DNA of 20,612 nucleotides from Nitrospirota bacterium (GTDB lineage: Bacteria > Nitrospirota > Thermodesulfovibrionia > Thermodesulfovibrionales > JdFR-88). The DNA lies in NCBI GenBank assembly GCA_021812785.1, contig JAKAMR010000049.1, forward strand, positions 1 through 20,612, given 5' to 3'. A program made the translations under genes and the position numbers. Under the pieces are notes generated by a model. That model made no database searches. It was not told where the DNA came from and saw nothing but the letters and a program-made list of their open reading frames with translations. The stretch's first letter is position 1. Each line of letters begins with the position of its first letter. Below are positions 13,701-20,612 of the stretch, piece after piece.

Positions 13701-15062
13701 ATGGCCAGCATAACCGAAAGATATCTCACCGCATGCAAGAACATCTTGGCCAAAGACACAAAAAACATGCCATGGCCCAAGGCCTTTGCATATCGCATAC
13801 TGAAGGTGACCGTCCTTGTGCTTATGGGGTTTCAGAACAACGAGATATCTATCCGGGCCGCGAGCCTTTCCTATACGACCCTGATGAGCCTTGTCCCTCT
13901 GCTTGCCATAAGCTTCTCCGTGCTTAAGGCGCTGGGCGCCCCCAACAAGATCAGGCCCTTCCTGCTTGGTTTTCTTGCGCCCTTCGGAGCCGCGGGAGAG
14001 CTCATCACGGACAGGATAATCACCTACATCAGCCATTTGAACACAGGCGTTTTAAGCTCTCTTGGCATCATCCTGCTCATATATTCGGTCATCTCCACGG
14101 TGCAGAAGGTTGAAAACGCGCTCAACTATATCTGGAAAACCACGAGCTCCAGGGGGTTTTCCAGGATGTTCAGCGATTACCTGAGCGTGCTGCTTGTGGG
14201 CCCGGTGCTGGTCTTTGCCGCCACAGGTTTAACATCCTCGCTCATGGCCAGTTCGGTTGCCCACAAAGTGCTTTCCCTGAAGATATTCGGATGGCCCCTG
14301 TACGTGGCAGGAAAGCTTCTGCCTTATTTCTTCGCATCCGCCGCTTTCATATTCATCTACACATTCCTGCCTGCGGTCAACGTGAAGTTCAGCGCAGGAC
14401 TGGCTGGAGGCATCATCGCCGGCATACTCTGGCAGACGCTGGAATGGACCTTCGCCCATTTCACGGTTGCCTCAACAAGCTATCCCGCAATATACTCCAG
14501 CTTCGCAATAGCGATCCTCTTTGTGGCCTGGATAGACCTGAACTGGGAGATATTCCTTATAGGGGCCGCCGGTTCATTCTATTTTCAAAACCCCAACTAT
14601 CCCATCTGGGAAGACCACCTGCAGTTAAGCGGGCGCCTCAAGGAAAGGCTTGCGCTGACGATAATGTTCCTTATCGGAGAAAGCCACCTGTTTAAAAGGC
14701 CCCACTGGACGGAAAGCGGGCTGGCTGGGCGCCTGAACCTGCCGGAGACCGCTATCAGGGAGATCCTCCTCACGCTTGAAAAAAAGGGGCTGGTGGAAAT
14801 GTCTGTGAGCGGAGGATATCTGCCCTCGCGCGCCGTCGAGACCATTAAACTGGGTGAGGTCATAGAAACGGCAAGGTCCGATTCAGCTCAGCCCATGCCC
14901 GATTTTCTCCGGCTCCTGTCGCAGGTCCCGTTCAGCGCCGTGGAAGAGATCGTGGGCAGGGCGGAAAGATCGGTTTCCCAAAACCTCGCAGGCACGACGG
15001 TAAAAGACCTCGTGCTGGCCGGCGGATCCGGGCCGGACCAGACTTCCTTGCCCATCACTTGA
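13701..15062 (+). CDS. YihY/BrkB-family membrane protein with C-terminal winged helix
   Basis: An inner-membrane protein of the YihY/BrkB family (once misnamed RNase BN), 453 residues from ATG 13701. The membrane part (about 30-310) shows several hydrophobic segments and the family signature region EISIRAASLSYTTLMSLVPLLAISFSVLKALG (48-79), plus TVQKVENALNYIWKTTSSR. The last about 130 residues look like a winged-helix domain (ESGLAGRLNLPETAIREILLTLEKKGLVEMSVSGGYLPSR), present in a subset of the family. The transport or other role of the family is unproven. A GTG at 13626 would add 25 polar residues; ATG is preferred because homology starts there, although its ribosome-binding site (CGGAAG) is poorly spaced. 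The stop overlaps the AsmA-family stop by eight bases, tail-to-tail. Confidence 0.85.
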   Translation: MASITERYLTACKNILAKDTKNMPWPKAFAYRILKVTVLVLMGFQNNEISIRAASLSYTTLMSLVPLLAISFSVLKALGAPNKIRPFLLGFLAPFGAAGELITDRIITYISHLNTGVLSSLGIILLIYSVISTVQKVENALNYIWKTTSSRGFSRMFSDYLSVLLVGPVLVFAATGLTSSLMASSVAHKVLSLKIFGWPLYVAGKLLPYFFASAAFIFIYTFLPAVNVKFSAGLAGGIIAGILWQTLEWTFAHFTVASTSYPAIYSSFAIAILFVAWIDLNWEIFLIGAAGSFYFQNPNYPIWEDHLQLSGRLKERLALTIMFLIGESHLFKRPHWTESGLAGRLNLPETAIREILLTLEKKGLVEMSVSGGYLPSRAVETIKLGEVIETARSDSAQPMPDFLRLLSQVPFSAVEEIVGRAERSVSQNLAGTTVKDLVLAGGSGPDQTSLPIT

Positions 15063-16629
15063 AAAGTCTCTGCAGCCCTTTCCGGATCTCCTCGCCCAGG
15101 CCCTTCTCTATCGCCTTTCTGGCTGCGACCCTGCTTATGCTGACATGCGGTTTTTGCGTGGTGCCGGTTATCCTGAGCGGCACAACGGTCCATCCCATTT
15201 TGTTCTTTAAAAAACGCAGGTTCCTTATTCCGACCCTCGGTGAGACGGCCGGGGACAGGTCAAGGTCAACCGATATGTCGAGCGCCTTGTTCAGGCCTAT
15301 GGTCCCCTTTACCGGGTTGAACTGAACATCGGCTGAATTGAAATAGCCGTCTATGGACGTGTTGCCATCTTTTATTCCGTAATCCATGAGGGAGTCGGTG
15401 AACGGAGGGTTGCTCAGCTCCGGCATGCCAAGCAGGATGGCTATTTGCCCTGCTATCGGGGACTCCTTCACCATTATTTTTGAAAACCGGGCCCGGCCCT
15501 TTCCGGAAAGCGTGTTTTTCTGTCCCAGTTTTCCAAACCGCGCGCTTCCTTGCAGGTTCCCCTGGACAATGATCTTATCTCCTCCGCTGATGGAGGTCTT
15601 AAACGGGTTTACTGAAAAAGCGCCCCTGGAGTATCCCCAGTCCGCATTCAGGTCCCTGAGTGTGTAGCTTTTATAAAAGGCCTCCGCAATGCTGATGCTG
15701 CCTTTGGCGTTCAGGTTCGAAGCGGCACCTTTTGCCGGCGGCCGCGCACCGGCTTTTGGCGGTCTTCCCGCCGTTTTTTTCCTTTTCCCGCCTGGCGGCA
15801 TCAGCGCAATGAGCCTGCCAAGGTCAAGCCTTTGGGAGGAGATATCAAGGTTGATGGCGGGCGCCGTCTGGTAATTGACGGCGGTGCCTTTGATATTTAT
15901 CCTGTCTTTTCCTATGACGGCCAGAAGCGCCAGGCTTATCTGCCTGGCTATCTTTATCCTGCCTGAAATTTCTGAATGTATGTTCTTAAGCGCCATCCTC
16001 AGGCTCTTCAAGTCTATGTCTCCGGAAATAACCGGCATGGCGGTCTGTGTCTTGCCCGGAGGCGGAGGGGGTGGCGTCCTCAGCCTGAAGTCCATATCGG
16101 CGTCCGCCTGCGCCCGGGGAAGCTTACCCATATCATCTATGAACAAGGCCTTCGCGTTTTTTATGCTTACCTCCTGTATGGCCACATTAAAGGCTTTCTT
16201 TTGGGGGCCGCTCTTTTTACCCCTGCCCGCTTCGAACCTCTTTTTGAGGTCGCTGAAATTGAAAGTCCCGTCTTTTGCCCGCTCGATGAGTATGTAAGGA
16301 GAATTTATGGAAAGGCTGTTGATGACGAGCTGCTTTTTCAGCAGTGGCAGCAACCTGAACTTGAGCACAAGCTCTTTTGCGCTCAGGAAGTCGCCCTTCC
16401 CTGAACGCCTGGCCAGGGCCATATCGGATAGGACAACGCCTCCCTTGAAAAGGGACACGCTTATGCTCCCAATGGCCGCCTTTCTGCCTGTCGTCTGCTC
16501 TATTTTAGGCACTATAAGCGCCTTCAGCCGCCCGCTTGTGAAATAAGTGTTTATGAAAAAGGAAAATCCAGCGATCAGGACAACCAGGACCGCAAGGACC
16601 AGACCGGTTATTTTAAGGAGCCTTTTCAA
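15055..16629 (-). CDS. AsmA-family protein
   Basis: A 524-residue AsmA/DUF748-like protein with one N-terminal transmembrane anchor (about 7-28, LVLAVLVVLIAGFSFF) and a large periplasmic beta-rich part. Family features are the TGRKAAIGSISVSLFKGGVVLSDM segment (48-70), typical of the AsmA N-terminus, and repeated beta-strand stretches through the C-terminus. AsmA-like proteins are linked to outer-membrane lipid transport and assembly. A six-proline run (186-191) follows a G/K-rich linker. TTG at 16629 is preferred over GTG 16638 because AGGAGG lies eight bases before the TTG but overlaps the GTG. A very good promoter (16712-16740) precedes it. The stop overlaps the YihY-like gene by eight bases. 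Confidence 0.88.
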   Translation of the reverse strand: MKRLLKITGLVLAVLVVLIAGFSFFINTYFTSGRLKALIVPKIEQTTGRKAAIGSISVSLFKGGVVLSDMALARRSGKGDFLSAKELVLKFRLLPLLKKQLVINSLSINSPYILIERAKDGTFNFSDLKKRFEAGRGKKSGPQKKAFNVAIQEVSIKNAKALFIDDMGKLPRAQADADMDFRLRTPPPPPPGKTQTAMPVISGDIDLKSLRMALKNIHSEISGRIKIARQISLALLAVIGKDRINIKGTAVNYQTAPAINLDISSQRLDLGRLIALMPPGGKRKKTAGRPPKAGARPPAKGAASNLNAKGSISIAEAFYKSYTLRDLNADWGYSRGAFSVNPFKTSISGGDKIIVQGNLQGSARFGKLGQKNTLSGKGRARFSKIMVKESPIAGQIAILLGMPELSNPPFTDSLMDYGIKDGNTSIDGYFNSADVQFNPVKGTIGLNKALDISVDLDLSPAVSPRVGIRNLRFLKNKMGWTVVPLRITGTTQKPHVSISRVAARKAIEKGLGEEIRKGLQRLFK

Positions 16630-16711
16630 TGGATGCACCTCCTGAGGCGCACACTCTGGAGATTTTTTGCGCTCTTGCAGACCGATTTATACAGGATTTC
16701 ATCTTGCTTAG

Positions 16712-16740
16712 AATTTATTCCGGCGGGCAGCGTGTGTCAA
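16712..16740 (-). promoter_or_regulatory. Promoter of the AsmA-family gene
   Basis: On the minus strand, TTGACA (16735-16740), exactly 17 bases, then TAAATT (16712-16717). The -35 is perfect and the spacing ideal. It lies between the upstream gene's terminator and the AsmA start, giving a leader of about 75 bases. Confidence 0.7.
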
Positions 16741-16747
16741 TACAAAG

Positions 16748-16775
16748 AAAAAGGCCGGCTTAAGCCGGCCTTTTT
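16748..16775 (-). terminator. Intrinsic terminator (28-bp perfect palindrome)
   Basis: AAAAAGGCCGGCTT (16748-16761) and AAGCCGGCCTTTTT (16762-16775) are exact complements. It lies 15 bases after the stop of the small secreted-protein gene. With A-run and T-run flanks it would also work on the plus strand, and it isolates that gene from the AsmA promoter. Confidence 0.88.
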
Positions 16776-16789
16776 CGATAAATTGCGGT

Positions 16790-17224
16790 CTATTTGCGCC
16801 TGGTTACGGCCTTTTTTCTCATTGGCCTTGCCCTGCGGGCAGTCCGCACGACGGTTATTATTGTCTTTGCCTTGCCTCCGTAGACGTTGGGCCCGACACT
16901 TACATACTCGTTGATGACCGGGGGCTTGCCGGAAAGGGGGAATATCAGCGCGTTCTGCCCCCTGAACATGCCCGGCCTTTTATGCAGCCTTTTAATATAG
17001 AAGTTCGCCACCATGCGAGGGTCCGCGCTGGACTCAAAATAATAGGTCCTTTTCCCCGGCGTCTGCATACCCGCAAGGTGCTTGAGGTAAACGGCCCCTG
17101 GATAGACCGGCACCCCCATCTGCCTTTCAAGCGATAGAGTCTTTGACTTTGGAGCGGCCAGCGCACCCTGCGCAAAAAGCGCAAGGGCCGCCAGGACCAG
17201 AACATACCTTGTTGCTGCTTTCAT
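16790..17224 (-). CDS. Small secreted protein of unknown function
   Basis: I do not recognise a named family. The 144-residue product has a clear Sec signal peptide: MKAATR, a hydrophobic core VLVLAALALFA, and a cleavage zone near QGALAA-P (about 24). The mature part has MGVPVYPGAVYLKHLAG (36-52), then YYFESSADPRMVANFYIKRLHKRPG (61-85), and a strongly basic C-terminus (RTARRARPMRKKAVTRRK). The YPGA ... SADPRMVANFY layout resembles small periplasmic or exported proteins in which a YPGA strand is followed by a helix. ATG 17224 is set by AGGAGGGGG seven bases upstream; a longer open frame to 17317 lacks such support. It has its own promoter and terminator, so it is monocistronic, and is divergent from the M16 gene. 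Confidence 0.75.
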   Translation of the reverse strand: MKAATRYVLVLAALALFAQGALAAPKSKTLSLERQMGVPVYPGAVYLKHLAGMQTPGKRTYYFESSADPRMVANFYIKRLHKRPGMFRGQNALIFPLSGKPPVINEYVSVGPNVYGGKAKTIITVVRTARRARPMRKKAVTRRK

Positions 17225-17246
17225 TTGATACCCCCTCCTGTTGATT

Positions 17247-17265
17247 AAAAACCGGAACGGTTTTT
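17247..17265 (-). other. Leader hairpin of the small secreted-protein gene
   Basis: AAAAACCG (17247-17254) and CGGTTTTT (17258-17265) form an eight-base-pair stem with a three-base loop, 23 bases before the start codon and just ahead of the ribosome-binding site. It has few G-C pairs but ends in a T-run on the minus strand, so it could be a weak attenuator or stability element. Confidence 0.35.
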
Positions 17266-17320
17266 TAAAAAAATTCCATGTCCGCCCGAACCCGGAACCG
17301 GACTCTCTGCCCGGCAATTA

Positions 17321-17349
17321 ATGATATATGATTCGGCTTTTTTTAACAA
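17321..17349 (-). promoter_or_regulatory. Candidate promoter of the small secreted-protein gene
   Basis: On the minus strand, TTGTTA (17344-17349), a 17-base spacer and TATCAT (17321-17326). This predicts a leader of about 90 bases containing the hairpin at 17247-17265. Confidence 0.5.
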
Positions 17350-17415
17350 TGCTATTAAAAAATGGGCAGCAAGACTTGACAATCTTCCCCCGATGCCTGA
17401 AACTCAAAAGCTGGA

Positions 17416-20130
17416 ATGGCTCATACAGAAGACAGGAAACACCGCCTTAATTTTCGTCTGACCGGTCTTCCGGCCCTGGCGATCGTTTTTTTTGTTTTTG
17501 CCCTCCTTGCCATATGGGCCGGCAGCGCCAGGGCGCAGGAAAAAAACGTCCTTAAGGCCACCCTGAAAAACGGACTGCGCGTGGTGATAGTGCGTGACAC
17601 TCTTGCACCGGTCGTGACCACTGAAATAAATTACCTTGTCGGGGCGGACGAGGACCTGCCAGGCTTCCGGGGAATGGCGCATGCCCATGAGCATATGATG
17701 TTCCGCGGCAGCCCCGGCCTTTCCGAAAACCAGCTTTCCACACTGATAAGCGCCATGGGCGGCTATTTCAATGCGGACACCGGGCAGACGGTGACCCAGT
17801 ATTTTTTCACCCTGCCCGCCTCGGACATCGAGATACCGCTTCGGATAGAGGCCCTCCGCATGCAGGGGATAACGGCCACTTCCGCTCTCTGGGCAAAAGA
17901 GCGGGGCGCGATAGAGCAGGAGGTGGCCAGGGATTTTTCAGACCCCGGGTATGTCTTCTACACAAGAATGCTTTCAAAGATGTTTCGTGGCACGCCATAC
18001 CGTCATGACGCGCTCGGCTCGTTCAAATCGTTCAACCGGCTTACAGCCTCGATGATAAGAAGATTCCATGAAAGATGGTACGCGCCTAACAACGCCATAC
18101 TCGTGATCGTGGGGGACGTGGACCCGGCAAAGACCCTGAGGATGGTCAAAACCATATTCGGGCACATTGCCAGGCGCACGGTGCCAAAAAGGCCTGAGGT
18201 GCGGCTGCGGCCTCTCAAGCCGGAAAAAACGATGCTCATCGCCTCCGACCATCCCAATGGCACAGTATATGCCTCCTTCCGCCTCCCTGGCTCGGACAGC
18301 CGGGACTTTGCCGCCGGGGTTATACTGTCCGACGTACTGGACAGCAAAAGGGCAGACCTCTACGCCCTGGTCCCGCAAGGCAAGGCGCTCTCCGCTGACT
18401 TTGAGATGGAAATGCTGCCCAGGGCATCCATCGGGATCGCCGCCGCCTCGTTCCCCAGAGGCGCAAACGGTGAGGCGCTGCTTGCGCAGATGAAGGCGGT
18501 CATAGCCGGTTATCTGAAAAAAGGCTTCCCTGAGGACCTCGTAGAGGCGTCCAAAAGACGGGAGATCGCGGAGGCCCAGTTCGGGAAAAATTCCATAAGC
18601 GGGCTTGCCTCCATCTGGTCCCAGGCGCTTGCCTGGGAAGGCAGGAAAAGCCCGGATGACGACATAGAAGCCATTAAAAAGGTCACTGCGCAGGACGTTG
18701 ACCGGGTCGCAAGAAAATATCTTGTAAACAGTACCGCGATCACCGCCATATTGACCCCTTCCCGGTCAGGAAAAGTGACACCGGGTCCGGGCGCTCCAAG
18801 CGGCGGGGAGTCTTTCATTTCAAAGCAGACAAAGCCGGTGCCCCTGCCCTACTGGGCAAAAAAAATATTTGACCTCCCAAAGCTCCCGGTCTCCACCGTT
18901 CACCCGGTCGTGACCACCTTCCCTAACGGGCTGCGCCTCATTGTGCAGCCGGAACCGGTAAGCAATACTGTAAGCGTCTACGGCCGGATAAAGAACAGTC
19001 CGGGGTTGAGCGTACCCAAAGGCCAGGAAGGCGTGGACAGGATACTTGAGGGCATGTTCCCGTACGGGGCTGGCAGGCTTGACCGGCTGGGGCTCCAGAG
19101 GGCTCTGGACAAAATAGCCGCCGGCGAATCGGCGGGCACCAATTTCTCGCTAAGCGTCCTGGACGGATATTTCTCCCAGGGCGTAAAGCTGCTCGCCGAG
19201 AACCTGCTTGAGCCATCGCTCACCGAAGGCCCTTTCAGGACGGTGAAAAAACAGGCGGTGGCAAACATCTCAGGCCTGCTTAAAAACCCTTCCTATCTTT
19301 CAAGCCGGGCCCTTTACACCAGGCTCTACCCCAGGGGAGACCCGGGCTTAAGGCAGGCCACGGCGGCAACGGCGGCCTCCGTCAGCCTCTCTGACGTCAA
19401 AACGTATTATAAAAATACCTTCCGCCCGGACATGACCACTATCGTCGTCATCGGCGGCATCTCCCCCGGAAAGGCAAAGTCCGTTATTGCAAAATACTTT
19501 GGAGGGTGGAAAGCGCGGGGCCCAAAGCCCGCGACGGACCTGCCCCCTGTCCCCCTGAACAAGGCTTCCCTGGCGGTCGTTCCAGACGGCAGCCGCTTGC
19601 AGGACCATGTGACGATGGCGGAGACCATGGGCATCAACCGGAAGGACCCGGACTTCTATGCCCTCTACCTGGGCAGCCAGCTCCTGGCCGGAGGGTTTTA
19701 TGCCAGCCCTCTGTACAGGGACCTGAGGGAGGAGACCGGGCTCGTTTACGCGGTGCAAACGGCAATCGATGCGGACAACACGCGCTCGGCCTTCCGGGTG
19801 GTATACGGATGCGACCCTAAAAATGTTTACAGGGCCAGCGCGATAATAAAACGGGACCTCCAAAGGATGCGCGAGGCTCCGGTAAGCGCCGTGGAGCTGC
19901 GTCAGGCAAAGGCCCTCACCTTGCGCAGACAACAGATAGAGGAGTCAAACATGGCCAGCATCGGCAGAAACCTCCTTGACCTCGCGGTCCTCGGGCTGCC
20001 CCTGGACGAGCCTCAGCGCGCGGCGGGGCTCTTTATGCTTATGACCGGGAAACAGATACAATCAGCCTTTATGAAATGGGTGCGGCCGCAGGATTTCGTG
20101 CAGGTGATATTGGGACCCGATCCAAAATAG
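17416..20130 (+). CDS. Secreted M16 (insulinase/pitrilysin) family peptidase, fused two-module form
   Basis: A zinc metallopeptidase of 904 residues with two M16 modules in one chain. An N-terminal signal peptide (hydrophobic 18-36, cleavage near SARA-QE, about 40) places it in the periplasm. Module one carries the inverted zinc motif HxxEH as HAHEH (89-93), with the third ligand glutamate in GAIEQEVARD (E166 or E168). Module two (about 490-900) has no HxxEH but keeps the R/Y pair of the regulatory half (R771 and Y778 in DLREETGLVYAV), as in other M16 proteins. Many bacteria encode the two halves as separate adjacent genes; here they are joined. ATG 17416 has only a weak upstream site. It is divergent from the small secreted-protein gene and convergent with RNase E/G. 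Confidence 0.93.
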   Translation: MAHTEDRKHRLNFRLTGLPALAIVFFVFALLAIWAGSARAQEKNVLKATLKNGLRVVIVRDTLAPVVTTEINYLVGADEDLPGFRGMAHAHEHMMFRGSPGLSENQLSTLISAMGGYFNADTGQTVTQYFFTLPASDIEIPLRIEALRMQGITATSALWAKERGAIEQEVARDFSDPGYVFYTRMLSKMFRGTPYRHDALGSFKSFNRLTASMIRRFHERWYAPNNAILVIVGDVDPAKTLRMVKTIFGHIARRTVPKRPEVRLRPLKPEKTMLIASDHPNGTVYASFRLPGSDSRDFAAGVILSDVLDSKRADLYALVPQGKALSADFEMEMLPRASIGIAAASFPRGANGEALLAQMKAVIAGYLKKGFPEDLVEASKRREIAEAQFGKNSISGLASIWSQALAWEGRKSPDDDIEAIKKVTAQDVDRVARKYLVNSTAITAILTPSRSGKVTPGPGAPSGGESFISKQTKPVPLPYWAKKIFDLPKLPVSTVHPVVTTFPNGLRLIVQPEPVSNTVSVYGRIKNSPGLSVPKGQEGVDRILEGMFPYGAGRLDRLGLQRALDKIAAGESAGTNFSLSVLDGYFSQGVKLLAENLLEPSLTEGPFRTVKKQAVANISGLLKNPSYLSSRALYTRLYPRGDPGLRQATAATAASVSLSDVKTYYKNTFRPDMTTIVVIGGISPGKAKSVIAKYFGGWKARGPKPATDLPPVPLNKASLAVVPDGSRLQDHVTMAETMGINRKDPDFYALYLGSQLLAGGFYASPLYRDLREETGLVYAVQTAIDADNTRSAFRVVYGCDPKNVYRASAIIKRDLQRMREAPVSAVELRQAKALTLRRQQIEESNMASIGRNLLDLAVLGLPLDEPQRAAGLFMLMTGKQIQSAFMKWVRPQDFVQVILGPDPK

Positions 20131-20165
20131 GGCCGGCCGCCCGTAACTGACAGAAGCCGGATTTG

Positions 20166-20612
20166 TTAACTCTCTATGGCGGGCTTTTCCTCGGGTTTTT
20201 CCTGCTCTTTTTCTTCTGCTTTTGCCGGTTTTTCGGCCTCCGGCGCCTTGGCCTTCGCGGCAGAAATCTCATACTGGCCAGGCAGGATCGAGGGCTCTCC
20301 GGTTATGCTTATCTTAACCTTAAAATCCTTCTCCATCTTTACGATGCCGTCCCTCTTCACGTTCAAAAGGTAGTTGGCGCAGTTCACGGGAAGACGGCAA
20401 TCGATGGACTGAAGCCCGCCCCTTGAGGCCTGCATATGGATGTCCCTGTACGCGGTAAGCGCCAGCACCTCATCGGTCTTCAGGACGCCCTCCCCGTCGC
20501 ACGTCGGGCATTTTTTGTATGTGGACTCGAAGTAGGCCGTCCGCATCCTCTCCCTTGTCATCTCCACGATGCCAAACCTGGATATGCCGGTTATATCGGT
20601 ATGGGCCTTGTC
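20166..20612 (-). CDS. Ribonuclease E/G family, C-terminal part (5' end outside window)
   Basis: Endoribonuclease of the Rne/Rng type, cutting single-stranded RNA in mRNA decay and rRNA processing. Only the last 148 residues are present; the frame stays open to the right edge. ITGISRFGIVEMTRERMR and the zinc-link cysteines CPTCDGEG match RNase G/E, followed by the small C-terminal domain (INCRLPVNCANYLL-like, then FKVKISITGEPSILPGQYEI). The last about 30 residues are an E/K/A/P-rich tail, far shorter than the scaffold of enterobacterial RNase E, so RNase G or a compact RNase E/G is more likely. It converges on the M16 gene, with 35 bases between stops and no clear terminator there. Confidence 0.9.
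   Translation of the reverse strand, partial: DKAHTDITGISRFGIVEMTRERMRTAYFESTYKKCPTCDGEGVLKTDEVLALTAYRDIHMQASRGGLQSIDCRLPVNCANYLLNVKRDGIVKMEKDFKVKISITGEPSILPGQYEISAAKAKAPEAEKPAKAEEKEQEKPEEKPAIES

Noticed and set aside
17225..17317. 31-codon N-terminal extension of the small secreted protein
   Set aside because: It would bury the signal peptide behind a charged segment and ignores the strong AGGAGGGGG site before ATG 17224.
17376..17381. Perfect TTGACA before the M16 gene
   Set aside because: The best -10 at 17 bases is GAAACT, which is too weak, and the implied leader would be only about five bases.

Overview
The window is bacterial chromosomal DNA, moderately GC-rich, and dominated by housekeeping genes. 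The organism looks like a diderm (Gram-negative-type) bacterium. It has an AsmA-family envelope protein, a secreted M16 protease and RNase E/G, and it also has a RicT/YaaT-type PSP1 protein next to holB and a MEMO-family gene. This mix, with heavy use of AGG (Arg) and ATA (Ile) codons, would fit an uncultured Nitrospirota or Deltaproteobacteria-like lineage. That placement is an inference from gene content only; no rRNA or tRNA gene is visible.

Layout. (1) 1-990: 3' part of dnaB, the replicative helicase. (2) 1279-2082: a MEMO/AmmeMemoRadiSam protein B gene. A short dispersed motif lies upstream of it and a palindromic repeat element lies downstream. (3) 2247-2497: a perfect 42-bp palindrome (bidirectional terminator) and a convergent small DUF1059-like gene. 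(4) 2626-6971: a tight holB-ricT-metG unit (clamp-loader subunit, PSP1/RicT protein, methionyl-tRNA synthetase). Part of this order is also known from Firmicutes. (5) 7237-10036: ppdK (pyruvate phosphate dikinase) with its own leader, candidate promoter and strong terminator. (6) 10072-11596: a small accessory stretch holding a degenerate stand-alone GGDEF protein, a small HNH protein and two oppositely oriented copies of the palindromic repeat. (7) 11597-13501: divergent genes for a CinA-N/MoaB-like protein and a UDP-glucuronate-epimerase-like enzyme. (8) 13701-16629: a YihY/BrkB membrane protein with a C-terminal winged helix, overlapping tail-to-tail with an AsmA-family gene. (9) 16748-20612: a small secreted protein of unknown function, a fused two-domain M16 peptidase, and the 3' part of an RNase E/G gene that runs off the right edge.

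The genes cover replication (dnaB, holB), translation (metG), RNA turnover (RNase E/G), central carbon metabolism (ppdK) and envelope functions (YihY, AsmA, M16). They do not form one pathway. I see no CRISPR array, prophage, transposase gene or obvious defence system. The least explained signals are a repeat family with GTCATTCC/GGAATGAC ends (three copies) and a 29-bp motif (two copies). Both occur as boundaries around the MEMO gene and around the GGDEF-HNH pair, so these two stretches share an architecture. The catalytically dead GGDEF protein and the secreted YPGA-motif protein are the best candidates for undescribed biology.
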